Origin: Allobosea thiooxidans
GTDB taxonomy: Bacteria; Pseudomonadota; Alphaproteobacteria; Rhizobiales; Beijerinckiaceae
Assembly: GCF_900168195.1 (NCBI RefSeq)
Contig: NZ_FUYX01000015.1
Span: 1 to 64,000, forward strand
Direction: 5' to 3'
Length of the DNA: 64,000 nt
The notes under the pieces are model-generated. The model saw only the letters and a program-made list of their open reading frames with translations. It did no database searches and had not been told where the DNA came from. Of the stretch, positions 18,806-28,227 are shown piece by piece. The translations under genes were made by a program, and so were the position numbers. The number at the start of each line of letters is the position of its first letter. The first letter of the stretch is position 1.

Positions 18806-19665
18806 GCGCCATTGCAGAACAGGGCCGGGCGCGCAGCTTCCTTCCGCGTGGTTGGCTGAAGAGATACGGGCTTGCCGTGATCGGCGCGGCCATCGTCGCT
18901 TCGTGGGTTCTGGTTGCGACCTTCGGAGATTACCTGACGCCCTACCCATTCGATCATGTCGACGTCACGAAGCGCCTGCTGGCCCCATCCGGCGAACACT
19001 GGCTCGGGACCGATATCCTTGGGCGGGATGTGTTTTCCCGCCTGCTGATCGGTTCCAGGGTCTCGTTGCTCGCGGGCCTTTCGGTCGTCCTGATCGGCGG
19101 CACTTTTGGTGCGCTCATGGGAGCGGTTGCTGCATATGCTGGCGGCCGGATCGAAGCCTGGATCATGCGCGCCACCGACCTGGTGATGTGCTTTCCGCCC
19201 ATCATCCTGGCCATGGCGATCGCCGCGGCCTTGGGGGTCGGGGTGTTCAACACGATCCTGGCGATGCTGGTCGTGTGGTGGCCGAAATTCGCGCGCCTGG
19301 CTCGCAGCCTCGTGCTCACGCAACGAAGCCAGGACTATGTGCAAGCTGCGCGCGCGATGGGCTGCGGACCCGCCCGCATCCTGTTCCGGCATATCGCGCC
19401 AAACACGCTCGGCCCCTTGGTGGTTCTTCTGACGCTGGACGTCGGTGCCGCGATCCTGACCTTTGCCGGCCTCAACTTCCTTGGGCTCGGTGTCGTTCCG
19501 CCAACTCCGGAATGGGGGCAGATGGTCTCCGAGGGGAGAGAGCTGATCGAGCAGTGGTGGGTTGCGGCCTTCCCGGGGCTCGCGATCTTCAGCGTCGTCG
19601 TGGGCTTCAACTTTCTCGGCGACGGGGTGCGCGACTGGCTGGATTCGACGTCGGCACGCCAGTGA
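18802..19665 (+). CDS. DppC-type ABC transporter permease (second set)
   Basis: A 287-residue partner permease with the DppC signature block at LGTDILGRDVFSRLLIGSR, about five hydrophobic segments, a docking loop around ARAMGCGPARILFRHIAPN, and a C-terminal GDGVRDWLDS. The ATG overlaps the preceding stop, which implies coupled translation and 1:1 assembly with the DppB-type partner. It is followed by the FadR-type regulator after 111 bases and not by ATPase genes. Confidence 0.92.
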   Translation: MSAIAEQGRARSFLPRGWLKRYGLAVIGAAIVASWVLVATFGDYLTPYPFDHVDVTKRLLAPSGEHWLGTDILGRDVFSRLLIGSRVSLLAGLSVVLIGGTFGALMGAVAAYAGGRIEAWIMRATDLVMCFPPIILAMAIAAALGVGVFNTILAMLVVWWPKFARLARSLVLTQRSQDYVQAARAMGCGPARILFRHIAPNTLGPLVVLLTLDVGAAILTFAGLNFLGLGVVPPTPEWGQMVSEGRELIEQWWVAAFPGLAIFSVVVGFNFLGDGVRDWLDSTSARQ

Positions 19666-19776
19666 GATACCGGCCTGCCGGCCGGCTTCGAGGGGCTTGC
19701 CGGGGCGAGGAGCGCCTCGCCCTCCCGGCTGGCGCGGCGGCTCAAGAGATCACGTTGTGCGAAGTGGTACGAAGCA

Positions 19777-20496
19777 ATGACAACAACAACGCCGGGCAAG
19801 ACCGCCCAAACTCTTGTCGTACAGGTGCGCGATGCGATTCGGGCCAGCATCCAGGACGGTTCGTTCAAGCCCGGCGACCGCCTGCCGACCGAGGCGCAGA
19901 TGACGATCCAGCATGGAGTGAGCCGCACGGTCATCCGCGAGGCGATCGTGATGCTCAAGGCGGCTGGTCTGGTCGATCCCCGGCGCGGATCTGGCGTCTT
20001 CGTGCTCGATCCGCCACCCGAGCATCATCGTCCGTTCGCGAATATCGACTATGAACGCATTCCCTCCGTTCTCGAGCTGATGGAGCTTCGCGCTCCCGTG
20101 GAGATCGAGGCCGCGGGCCTGGCTGCCCAACGGCGCTCGCCTGCCCAGGAAGAAGCGATGCTGACGGCGCTCGCGGCTCTCGAGAAGTGCATCGAGCGCG
20201 GAGAGGCGGCCGTCGAAGCCGATTTCGCGCTTCATGTCGCAATTGCCGAGGCGACGAACAATTCGAGGTTCGTCGAAATACTCAAGGCAATGGGACGCGA
20301 GCTCATTCCGCGGGGATCTCTGTCGACGTCATCCGGCGAGAAATCCGACAAGGTCTATCTCGAGCAAATCAACCGCGAGCACTCGAACATCATCACGGCG
20401 ATCTGCGAAGGCAATGTCGAGGGCGCGCGCTCGGCGATGAGCGCGCATCTGAACGGAAGCATGCAGCGCTATCGCGAGATCATTCGGCGCCGATAG
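19777..20496 (+). CDS. FadR-type GntR transcriptional regulator (FCD domain)
   Basis: A 239-residue GntR regulator. The N-terminal winged helix covers about residues 12-75, with PTEAQMTIQHGVSRTVIREA as recognition region and a wing at RRGSGVFV. An all-helical FCD ligand domain follows. The metal-site residues expected in FCD domains are seen as DFALHVAIAEATNN, REHSNII and SAHLNG. Regulators of this kind often control uronate, gluconate or galactarate genes and respond to organic acids, which fits the KdgD cluster. It lies between the permeases and the SBP on the same strand, so it likely regulates its own operon and the SBP promoter at 20600-20700. Confidence 0.9.
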   Translation: MTTTTPGKTAQTLVVQVRDAIRASIQDGSFKPGDRLPTEAQMTIQHGVSRTVIREAIVMLKAAGLVDPRRGSGVFVLDPPPEHHRPFANIDYERIPSVLELMELRAPVEIEAAGLAAQRRSPAQEEAMLTALAALEKCIERGEAAVEADFALHVAIAEATNNSRFVEILKAMGRELIPRGSLSTSSGEKSDKVYLEQINREHSNIITAICEGNVEGARSAMSAHLNGSMQRYREIIRRR

Positions 20497-20507
20497 CCTA
20501 TTCGGCG

Positions 20508-20569
20508 CCCCTGAGAGCCGATCAGGGGGCATCGAGCCCGGTTTCAAGCCGCGAACGAGAGTTCGCGGC
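20508..20569 (+). terminator. Two hairpins downstream of the FadR-type gene
   Basis: The first stem is CCCCTGA/TCAGGGG at 20508-20528 with a 7-base loop. The second is an exact 9-base-pair stem GCCGCGAAC/GTTCGCGGC at 20548-20569 closed by a GAGA loop, a GNRA tetraloop. No T-run follows either stem. They probably end or pause the upstream transcript before the SBP promoter, or act as a leader structure for read-through RNA. Confidence 0.5.
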
Positions 20570-20599
20570 AGTCGGGGGTGTTTATCAGGAAGTAGTCGT

Positions 20600-20657
20600 A
20601 TGAATACTCGCGTTACGTAACTTCTAGTTGACAAAATATATGATCAATATGAAATGT
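20600..20657 (+). promoter_or_regulatory. Promoter and palindromic operator before the SBP gene
   Basis: Positions 20600-20612 hold the motif shared with 13529. Positions 20612-20621 are the perfect palindrome GTTACGTAAC. TTGACA at 20628-20633 is an ideal -35 hexamer, followed by unusually AT-rich DNA; the -10 is uncertain (TATGAA or TGAAAT near 20648-20654). The setting just after the FadR-type gene makes the palindrome a good operator candidate. Confidence 0.5.
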
Positions 20658-20700
20658 TCTACGACATCTGGCTGGTCTGCTCGTTTTCTGGGAGGTGAAC

Positions 20701-22305
20701 GTGGATATGCAAGAGATTCTGATTTCGCGGCGATTGCTGCTGGCAGGTTTCGCGAGCGCGGTCGCGGCGGCTCCGCTGCGAGCCCGTGCGCAAGGCCGGG
20801 CCAGTGTTCTCGTGCTCGGCATGGATATCAGCGACGGGCGCAACTACGACCCCGCGCGGATGTCCGATCTGACGCCCCCGCTGACCAACGGCAACGTCTA
20901 CGATACCCTCGTCACCCTGCATCCGGGTGACTACGCGACCATCCAACCGATGCTGGCCACCGAGTGGGGATTGACCCAGGACGGAAAGGCCTGGCGTTTC
21001 CATCTGCGCAAAGGCGTGAAATTCTGGGATGGCGGGGATTTCACCGCCGAGGATGTCAAATTCTCGCTCGACCGGATGGTCAATCTCAAGGACCAGCCGA
21101 GCGCCTACGCATCGAACGTCAAATCGGTCGATATCGTGGATAGCCACACGGTCGATATCGTCATGAACGATCCGGACGTGCCGCTGCTCATGAACCTCGT
21201 CGCGCCCGCCTTCGCCATCTATTCCAAGAAACTCTCGACCGCTCAGGGAGCTGTGTCCGGGCCGGGCGCGGACAAGTCCGACAAGGCCACGGCGTGGCTC
21301 AATCAGAATTCGGCGGGCACGGCTGCCTATCGCATGGTTTCGTGGGAGCGAAATTCGGCGGTGACGCTTGCCCGTAACCCGCATTGGTGGGGCGGCAAGG
21401 CTCCCTTCGAGCGGGTCGTCATCCGCCACATCGCCGATGGCGCGGCCCAGCTTCTGGCTCTGCGTCGAGGCGATATCGATGCAGCCTTCAATTTGAACGC
21501 GGAGCAGCGCGCATCCTTGACGGGATCGTCCGACTTGCGGGTGGAGGAAACTGCCAGCCTGGACCACATCTACATGACGTTGACGAGCAGCGCGGAGCTT
21601 AACAAGGCTCTTGCGTCGCCTGAGGCCCGCCGGGCCGTTGCCTATGCGATCGACTATGACGGGATCATCAATGGTCTCATCGGCGGCTCTGCGGTTCGCC
21701 CGGCCTCGTTCCTGCCGATCGGTGTCGGAGGTTCGACTGCCGAGCTGACCCAGCAGGATGGCTATCGGCAAGACCTCGACAAGGCGAAGGCGCTTCTGGC
21801 GGCTGCCGGCCTGCCGGGCGGCTTCGAGTTTGAAATGTCGATCGCCAATGCGGCCATTCTGGGAACGAATTACCAGATCATCGCGCAGAAGATTCAGTCT
21901 GACCTGGCGCGCGTCGGGATCAAGATGTCCCTCAAGCCGCTTGATCCGGTGAACCTGCGCACGCTCTATAATGGCGGCAAGACGCAATCGGTCATTACCT
22001 TCTGGAATACGCCGTCGCCCGAGCCGTCCTTGTGGAGCACGGCAAGCGTGCAACGGGTCGCAAAGCGGGTGCATTGGGACGTGCCTCAAGCCATGCACGA
22101 TCTTGTCGCGCGTGCCAGCACGGCAAGGAGCTCCTCCGAGCAAACCAAGCTCTATATCGAGTATCAAAAGAACCTGATCGAAAATGCCAATTATATTACC
22201 CTGATGCAGCCGATTTATCGCATTGCGGTTAGTAATAAAATAAAGGATTTTAATGCAACTGGAGCGGGGTGGTATGTCGAAATGAAGAAAATTCGGCCTT
22301 CTTAG
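20701..22305 (+). CDS. Family 5 solute-binding protein, probable Tat-exported lipid-free SBP
   Basis: A 534-residue binding protein of the peptide/opine family. The N-terminus has SRRLLLAGF followed by an Ala-rich stretch and an ARAQG cleavage region, which looks like a twin-arginine (Tat) signal rather than the Sec signals of the other SBPs here. The family core is visible as LTPPLTNGNVYDTLVTL and KFWDGGDFTAEDVKFSLDRM. I chose GTG at 20701, 5 bases after GGAGG; GTG at 20695 overlaps that site and ATG at 20707 is also possible. It should serve the permeases at 17792 and 18802. Its own promoter lies directly upstream. Tat export would imply folding before export; this is inferred from the motif alone. 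Confidence 0.9.
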   Translation: MDMQEILISRRLLLAGFASAVAAAPLRARAQGRASVLVLGMDISDGRNYDPARMSDLTPPLTNGNVYDTLVTLHPGDYATIQPMLATEWGLTQDGKAWRFHLRKGVKFWDGGDFTAEDVKFSLDRMVNLKDQPSAYASNVKSVDIVDSHTVDIVMNDPDVPLLMNLVAPAFAIYSKKLSTAQGAVSGPGADKSDKATAWLNQNSAGTAAYRMVSWERNSAVTLARNPHWWGGKAPFERVVIRHIADGAAQLLALRRGDIDAAFNLNAEQRASLTGSSDLRVEETASLDHIYMTLTSSAELNKALASPEARRAVAYAIDYDGIINGLIGGSAVRPASFLPIGVGGSTAELTQQDGYRQDLDKAKALLAAAGLPGGFEFEMSIANAAILGTNYQIIAQKIQSDLARVGIKMSLKPLDPVNLRTLYNGGKTQSVITFWNTPSPEPSLWSTASVQRVAKRVHWDVPQAMHDLVARASTARSSSEQTKLYIEYQKNLIENANYITLMQPIYRIAVSNKIKDFNATGAGWYVEMKKIRPS

Positions 22306-22677
22306 TCATTGTTAAGGCTGTTTTAGGTTCGGTGTTCACTTGGTTGTCATTCTATAATTCGGGGCGCAGTGGATGTTCAGCCAATTCATCGTGTAGGGCA
22401 TGATGATAAGATCGGTGACATCTGGATTGTGCGGGCAGCGGCAAACTGCTCTACCCGGGAGCGACTTCACGCCGAGCCAGAGCCCGGGGTCGTTCGACCT
22501 GTCGAAGATCGAAGCGCAACTCCGGAGTGCGGCCGGGGGCGGTGAACAAGCGGCCGGGGCGCTCACCGCAGCGCTCCGGCCTGTTCAGGTCGTCAAGCTG
22601 GAGGAGATCGCGCCGCGTCGTAAGGATCGCGAAGCCCCACCGGAATGCACTGTCCTTCCCTGGCGGAGTGAAGCGGG
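22306..22677. other. 372-base convergent gap without a recognised gene
   Basis: The first part (to about 22420) is AT-richer; the rest is GC-rich. A weak hairpin with GCGGTGA and TCACCGC arms lies near 22530-22570. A minus-strand frame from the hydrolase region continues through it but has no family-like features. I see no T-run terminator and no recognisable gene remnant. Confidence 0.5.
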
Positions 22678-24609
22678 TCAATGCGTGAAGCGCGACAGAT
22701 CCGACAGCGAGGACAAAGGTACAAAGGGAATAATGATGCGGGACGGGCGCTCCCCGTCGCAAAAGACCGTGTTGCGGGCAATTTGCCGCCTGCGTCCGCG
22801 TCCTTCCGGGTCGAAAGTATTGGGATTGACGTCGAATTTCGGGAAATTCGAGGAAGAGATGTCGAGCCTGATCCGATGCCCGGCCTTGAAGAGAGAGGCC
22901 GTGGCGAAAGGCTCGATGGTGATCCGGAAGGGAGCCCCAGGTTCGATCGGCTCCGGTCTTTCCCAGGAATGGCGATAGCGGCAGCGGAAGATGCCGTCCG
23001 TCAGGTTGAGCGCGAAGCCGGTCGGATAATCCGCTGAGGGCGGATGCATGTCGACCAGCTTGGCGGTGAAATCCGTGTCGGGCGCATCCGAGGCGACCCA
23101 GAGCTCGACCGTGATCGGCCCGATCACCGCCATGTCCTCTTCCAGCGGCTGGCTTTCGAAGGCGAGCACGTCGCGCCGCGCGATCAGGGGCATGCCGGCA
23201 TCGCGCGAACCGAAGAAGCGAGGCCCCTCGCGCTGGTCGAAGCCGCCGCCCTCGAAGATCGGCTGGCCGCTGGTCAGCGCGCCGCCGATGGTCGGCACGG
23301 GATCGGCCGGGTCGAAATCGTAGGTCAGCGGCGCAGCGCCGGGAGCCGGCGCATCGCGCGAGAGCCGGCCGTTGCCATGAATATACCAGGCCTGCTGGTC
23401 GGTATCCGGCAGCGGCCAGTGCGAGGTCTCGATCCAGCGCCCGCCCTGGACGAGGCGCCCATCGGCATCCTTCTCGCCGGAACCGCCGCCCATCAGGAAC
23501 AGGCGCAGTTTCGGGTCGGCCTCCAGCCCGTTGGGCTCGTCCCGAAGCCAGCGATCGAACCAGCGCTTGCGGAAGTCGAGCCAGTTCCTGCCGACATTGC
23601 CGTCGAAGGGCGCGGCCTCGCCGAAGGAGACGTCGCCGGCGAAGGTCGACTGGCGGTTGCCGTGCAGGCCGGCCCCCATGATGAGGTTGAGATGCCGGCG
23701 GCCCGAGGCACCGAGGCCCGCGAAATTGTCGAAGGTCGTCTTCACATAGACGTCGTACCAGCTCGACATCAGCAGGATCGGGATGTCGGGCACGGCGTCG
23801 TAGAAACCCTCCAGCCACAGCCCCGGCCTTTTCCATTCCGGGCCGAAGGTGCCGGCGCGCCACTGATCGAGCAGATAGGTCTCGTATTCCGGCACCCAGC
23901 GCACCGGCGAGCGCCCCTCGCTCCACGGCATCACGCGGAACCAGGCATGCAGGTCCTCCGCCGCGAGGCCGGCGGCCACCACCGGGTCGGCGAGCGCGTC
24001 CGGGCTTTCCTGCGCCCGGTTATAGGCCCAGGTCGCCTGCTTGAGCTCGAAGGCGCCGCCCTGGCGGATGCCGCACTGGAAGGCGTTCGAGAAGCCGCCG
24101 GAATCGAGGATCATGCAGGCGAGGCCGGGGGGCGACAGCGAGGCCAGCGCCGCCTGGGTATGGGCGGCATAGGACAGGCCCATCGTGCCGATCCGGCCAT
24201 TGCACCAGGGCTGCGCGACAATCCAGGCGCAGGTGTCGTAGCCGTCCTCGGCGTCGGAAACGTATTTGACGAACTCGCCCTCCGAGCCGTAGCGGCCGCG
24301 GCAATCCTGGTAGACCACCGCATAGCCGGCCCGGACGAAATGCGCCGCGACATCGGCGCGGGCCATCGGCTTGGCCTCGCCGCGGCCGATCTCGGAACGT
24401 GAGCGCTCGGCCTTGCCGTAAGGCGTGCGCTCCATCACGACGGGGAAGGGGCCGGGAAGCGCCTGCCCATTCTGCGCCGGCAGATAGATATCGGTGGCGA
24501 GCCGGACGCCGTCCCGCATCGTCACCATGACGTCTTTCAGCGTGACGACGTCATCGCCGCTCTCGGGAGCGATGGCCGGACCGGCGGCCTTCATCGATTG
24601 CGCGTTCAC
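22678..24609 (-). CDS. CocE/NonD family alpha/beta hydrolase
   Basis: A 643-residue serine hydrolase of the X-Pro dipeptidyl-peptidase S15 type, the family of cocaine esterase, alpha-amino-acid ester hydrolases and glutaryl-7-ACA acylase. The N-terminal MRDGVRLATDIYLPA strand and RTPYGK are typical, and QDCRGRYGSEGEF is diagnostic. The nucleophile is Ser146 in GLSYAA, with SSWYDVYV as the likely acid region and a C-terminal jelly-roll domain. No signal peptide is seen, so it is cytoplasmic. The start overlaps the SBP stop (ATGA), so it is the last gene of the LysR-DppBCDF-SBP operon. Likely role: hydrolysing an imported ester or amide, perhaps an acylated amino acid. Confidence 0.9.
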   Translation of the reverse strand: MNAQSMKAAGPAIAPESGDDVVTLKDVMVTMRDGVRLATDIYLPAQNGQALPGPFPVVMERTPYGKAERSRSEIGRGEAKPMARADVAAHFVRAGYAVVYQDCRGRYGSEGEFVKYVSDAEDGYDTCAWIVAQPWCNGRIGTMGLSYAAHTQAALASLSPPGLACMILDSGGFSNAFQCGIRQGGAFELKQATWAYNRAQESPDALADPVVAAGLAAEDLHAWFRVMPWSEGRSPVRWVPEYETYLLDQWRAGTFGPEWKRPGLWLEGFYDAVPDIPILLMSSWYDVYVKTTFDNFAGLGASGRRHLNLIMGAGLHGNRQSTFAGDVSFGEAAPFDGNVGRNWLDFRKRWFDRWLRDEPNGLEADPKLRLFLMGGGSGEKDADGRLVQGGRWIETSHWPLPDTDQQAWYIHGNGRLSRDAPAPGAAPLTYDFDPADPVPTIGGALTSGQPIFEGGGFDQREGPRFFGSRDAGMPLIARRDVLAFESQPLEEDMAVIGPITVELWVASDAPDTDFTAKLVDMHPPSADYPTGFALNLTDGIFRCRYRHSWERPEPIEPGAPFRITIEPFATASLFKAGHRIRLDISSSNFPKFDVNPNTFDPEGRGRRRQIARNTVFCDGERPSRIIIPFVPLSSLSDLSRFTH

Positions 24610-26213
24610 TTGGCCAGCCCCGCCCGCGCCGCAGTGGTGTCCTCGGCCATGTTGGCCTCGTAGGTGATGTTGGCCTTCGAGGCCCAGGCGATCTTCTGCC
24701 AGTAGAGCGGGATCACTGGCAGGTCGGCGAAGACCATTTTCGACGCGGCCTGGATGCCGGCGATCCGCTTGCTGTCGTCGAACTGCATCAGCGCCTCGGC
24801 CAGCGCCTTGTCGAAGGCGGGATTGGAATAGCGCGCCCGGTTGAAGCCGCCGGTACCGGCCTTCGAATCCGCGGTCATGAACAGGTTGCGCATGCCCGGC
24901 CCCGCGGTCGGCGTCGTCGTCCCCAGCGAGAAGATGAAGGCGGAGAAGCTTTGCCGGCTCGTGGCGCTGGCATAGACGTTATAGGGCTGCGTCATCACGC
25001 CGTTCACCTTGATGCCGCCGCGCGAGAACATCTGGCCGATCGCCTGCGCGATGTCCTTGTCGCCGGCGAAGCGGTCGTTCGAGGAATGGATGGTGATGCC
25101 GAAGCCGTCCTTGAGCCCGGCCTGCTGCAGCAGGGCCCTGGCGCCCGCGAGGTCATTGGCGACCGGCTTGAGCGCCGGGTCGAAGCCCGCGACGCCATCG
25201 GGCACGAGCTGGCCGGCCGGCACGCCCGCCCCGTTGAGCAGCCGCTCGACGATCGCCGGCACGTTGATCAGCTTGGCCAGCGCCTGACGCACGCGCAGGT
25301 CCCGCAGCGGATTGGGCTTCAGCGGCTTGCCATCCTTGTCGGTGACGAAGGGGCTCTCCTCACGCGCGGTGTCGAGGGCGAGATAGATCAGGCGGGCCGA
25401 GGGGATCGCATGCACCTTGAGCCCCGCCGTCTTCTCCAGCACCGGCAGGTCGGCCGGCGGCACGCCGTCGATCAGGTCGACCGCGCCCGAGCGCAGCGCC
25501 GCGACGCGGGCCGCATCATTGGCGATGAAACGGATCGTCACGGTCTCGAAAGCGGGCTTCGGTCCCCAATAGCTCTCGTTGCGGGTCAGGATGACGCGGT
25601 CGCCCGGCACCCATTCCTTGAACTTGTAGGGGCCGGAGCCGACGAGCCCGTCGCCCTTGTTGTAGTCCTGCAGGCTCTTGCCCTCGGCGGAGGCGCGCTC
25701 GAGGATGTAAACGAAGCCGACCCGCTCCATCAGGTCCGGTGTCGGCACCTCGGTCTTCACCTCCAGCGTCGTCGCGTCGATCGCCTTGGCCGAGACCATG
25801 CCCGATACGTTGTTGGAGAACGGCGCCGGGCTGTTGGGCACGTTGCGGGCGCGCTCCAGCGAGAAGGCGACATCGTCGGCGGTGACCGGCTTGCCGCTCT
25901 GGAAGCGGGCATCCTTGCGCAGGTTGATCCGCCATGTCGTCGGGTCGACAGCGCTCCAGCTCTCGGCCAGGCTCGGCTGCATGCGCAAATGCGCATCGGT
26001 CTCGACCAGCCGGTCGAAGATCTGCATGGCGATGTTCTGGTTCGGCCCGGTGCGGGAGAACAGCGGGTCCATCGCCGAGGGCTCGCTCGCTGTGCCGATG
26101 ACGAGGTCGGCGGCGTTGGCGAGCCCCGCGCCGCCGAGCCATACGACGCTGGCGAGCAAGGGCAGGAGCGCGGTGAGGCGGGGCTTGGCGGTCGTGCGAA
26201 GCTTGGAGGTCAT
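24606..26213 (-). CDS. Family 5 solute-binding protein of the complete Dpp-type importer
   Basis: A 535-residue periplasmic binding protein. Residues 1 to about 35 are a Sec signal peptide ending in LANA, and the mature protein starts ADLVIGTASEPSAMDPLF. The family signature is at ARFQSGKPVTADDVAFSLER. It is encoded 14 bases after the DppF-type ATPase and overlaps the CocE-type hydrolase, so it belongs to a full ABC system. The N-terminus matches dipeptide/glutathione-type binding proteins in form, but the ligand cannot be named from sequence. Confidence 0.93.
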   Translation of the reverse strand: MTSKLRTTAKPRLTALLPLLASVVWLGGAGLANAADLVIGTASEPSAMDPLFSRTGPNQNIAMQIFDRLVETDAHLRMQPSLAESWSAVDPTTWRINLRKDARFQSGKPVTADDVAFSLERARNVPNSPAPFSNNVSGMVSAKAIDATTLEVKTEVPTPDLMERVGFVYILERASAEGKSLQDYNKGDGLVGSGPYKFKEWVPGDRVILTRNESYWGPKPAFETVTIRFIANDAARVAALRSGAVDLIDGVPPADLPVLEKTAGLKVHAIPSARLIYLALDTAREESPFVTDKDGKPLKPNPLRDLRVRQALAKLINVPAIVERLLNGAGVPAGQLVPDGVAGFDPALKPVANDLAGARALLQQAGLKDGFGITIHSSNDRFAGDKDIAQAIGQMFSRGGIKVNGVMTQPYNVYASATSRQSFSAFIFSLGTTTPTAGPGMRNLFMTADSKAGTGGFNRARYSNPAFDKALAEALMQFDDSKRIAGIQAASKMVFADLPVIPLYWQKIAWASKANITYEANMAEDTTAARAGLAK

Positions 26214-26227
26214 GCGATGTCTCCTCT

Positions 26228-27256
26228 TCAGGCGCTGCCGCCGGCCGAGACTGGCGCGGAAGCGGCGGCATTGAGATGGCAGGCACTGAGATGCCCGTCG
26301 GCGATCGGTTCGAGAGCGGGCCGCGCCTGGGCGCAGGGCGTGAAGATGCGCGGGCAGCGCGGATGGAAGGCGCAGCCGGAGGGCGGATTGAGCGGCGAGG
26401 GAATTTCGCCGCGGATCGGGGTGAAGGCGCGCCGGCGCTCCTTCACCGAGGGCAATTCTCGCAGCAGCGCCGCTGTATAGGGGTGGTTCGGCGCGGCGAA
26501 GAACGCATCGGCCGGCGCGGTCTCGACCACGCGGCCGAGATACATGATCGCGACCCGGTCGCTGATATGCTTCACCACGCTGAGATCGTGGCTGATGAAG
26601 AGATAGGTCAGGCCGAGTTCCTCGCGCAGATCCATGAACAGGTTGATGACCTGGGCCTGGATCGAGACGTCGAGAGCCGAGACCGACTCGTCGCAGACGA
26701 TCATCCGTGGCTTGACCGCGAGCGCCCGGGCGATGCCGATGCGCTGGCGCTGGCCGCCGGAGAACTGGTGCGGGTAGCGCTTGCGATAGGACGGGTCGAG
26801 CCCGACCTTCTCGAGCAATTCCGCCACATAGTCGTCGACCTCACCGGCCCGGACGAGGCCATGCACCCGCGGCGCCTCGCCGACGAGATCGACGACGCGC
26901 TTGCGCGGATTGAGCGAGGACATCGGGTCCTGGAAAATCACCTGCACGGCAAGGCGCATCTCCAGCGCCTCGCTGCGCGAGAGCGACGCGACGTCCTTGC
27001 CCTGCCAGAGCAGGGTGCCCTCGGTCAGTGGCAGCAGCCCGGCCAGCAGGCGGCCGAGCGTGGATTTGCCGCAACCGGATTCGCCGACGAGGCCGAGCAC
27101 CTCGCCTTGCCGGATGGCGATGTCGACGCCCTCGACAGCATGGACGGTTTCTTCGGAAATGTTAGCGCCGAGGACACGGGCGAGTTTCTCCGCCGCGTCG
27201 AGACCGCGCGAAAAGCGCCGGACGAGGCCCCGTCCTTCGATGAGCGCTACGGTCAT
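26228..27256 (-). CDS. DppF-type ABC transporter ATPase
   Basis: A 342-residue ATPase. Walker A is GESGCGKST at 58-66, the signature is FSGGQRQRIGIARAL and Walker B is MIVCDES. The C-terminal oligopeptide-transporter extension has FHPRCPR, a segment with a paired-Cys pattern seen in DppF/OppF proteins, some of which bind a Fe-S cluster. It overlaps the DppD-type gene by four bases. With that gene it forms the only Dpp-type ATPase pair in the window, next to three permease pairs and four SBPs. Confidence 0.95.
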   Translation of the reverse strand: MTVALIEGRGLVRRFSRGLDAAEKLARVLGANISEETVHAVEGVDIAIRQGEVLGLVGESGCGKSTLGRLLAGLLPLTEGTLLWQGKDVASLSRSEALEMRLAVQVIFQDPMSSLNPRKRVVDLVGEAPRVHGLVRAGEVDDYVAELLEKVGLDPSYRKRYPHQFSGGQRQRIGIARALAVKPRMIVCDESVSALDVSIQAQVINLFMDLREELGLTYLFISHDLSVVKHISDRVAIMYLGRVVETAPADAFFAAPNHPYTAALLRELPSVKERRRAFTPIRGEIPSPLNPPSGCAFHPRCPRIFTPCAQARPALEPIADGHLSACHLNAAASAPVSAGGSA

Positions 27257-28224
27257 GCGGCGACTCCGGGCAAGAGCGGGTGGTGGCAGCGGAAGCTGTG
27301 ACTATCGCCCTGGAGGACAGGTTCCTGCTGGCAGATTTCGCTCGCGGCGAAGCAGCGCGTCCGGAAGGCGCATCCGGCGGGGCGTGCCAGTGGCGAAGGC
27401 GAGAGGCCGGGAATCGGATGCAGCCGCTCGCCGCGCGCCGCATTGGCCGGCAGCGCCTCCATCAGGCCGCGCGTATAGGGATGAGCCGGCCGGTCGAGCA
27501 CCGCGTCGGTGTCGCCGGTCTCGACAATGCGGCCGGCATACATCACCGCGATCCGGTCGGCGAGGCTGGCGACGACGCCGAGATCATGGCTGATCCAGAT
27601 CAGCGCCATGCCGAACTCGCTCGCCAGCCGGCGCACCTCGAACAGGATCTGGCCCTGGATAGTGACGTCGAGCGCGGTCGTCGGCTCGTCGGCGATGATC
27701 AGGTCGGGCTTGTGCAGCAGCGCGATCGCGATGGCGACGCGCTGGCGCATGCCACCGGAGAACTGGTGCGGATAGGCCTTGAGACGCTCCTCCGGCGAGG
27801 GAATGCCGACGAGGCCGAGCGCATCGCGCGAGCGCACCCGCGCCTCCTCCCGCGAGACCGCGTCATGGGCGAGCACGGCCTCGACCATCTGCGTCTCGAT
27901 CGAGAGCACCGGGTTGAGCGTCATCATCGGGTCCTGGAAGATCATCGCGATCTTCTTGCCGCGCAGGCGCCTGAGCCGCTCGGTCGGGAGCCCGACGAGG
28001 TCCTCGCCCTGGAACAGGATGCGCCCGCCCGCGACCCGTCCGGGCGGCTCGATCAGCCCCAGGATCGAGAAGCCGGTGATCGACTTGCCCGAGCCGGATT
28101 CGCCGACGAGGCCGAGGATTTCGCCACGGTCGACGGTGAAGGAGACGCCGTCCACGGCGCGGACCAGGCCGGCCGAACTGGCGAACTGGGTTTCGAGATT
28201 CTCGACGACGAGCACCGGGGCCAT
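27253..28224 (-). CDS. DppD-type ABC transporter ATPase
   Basis: A 323-residue ATPase. Walker A is GESGSGKS at 41-48, the signature [15 protein letters not shown] and Walker [14 protein letters not shown]. The C-terminal oligopeptide-transporter domain has the usual AFRTRCFA cysteine segment. The start lies 3 bases from the DppC-type stop and the end overlaps the DppF start, a tight BCDF order. It powers import through the adjacent permeases and may serve the permease pairs elsewhere in the window that lack ATPases. Confidence 0.95.
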   Translation of the reverse strand: MAPVLVVENLETQFASSAGLVRAVDGVSFTVDRGEILGLVGESGSGKSITGFSILGLIEPPGRVAGGRILFQGEDLVGLPTERLRRLRGKKIAMIFQDPMMTLNPVLSIETQMVEAVLAHDAVSREEARVRSRDALGLVGIPSPEERLKAYPHQFSGGMRQRVAIAIALLHKPDLIIADEPTTALDVTIQGQILFEVRRLASEFGMALIWISHDLGVVASLADRIAVMYAGRIVETGDTDAVLDRPAHPYTRGLMEALPANAARGERLHPIPGLSPSPLARPAGCAFRTRCFAASEICQQEPVLQGDSHSFRCHHPLLPGVAA

Positions 28225-28227
28225 GGC

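Noticed and set aside
23044..24402. Plus-strand frame of 452 codons opposite the CocE-type hydrolase
   Set aside because: Composition is repetitive Gly/Ala/Arg/Asp without motifs, and the opposite strand holds a clear hydrolase.
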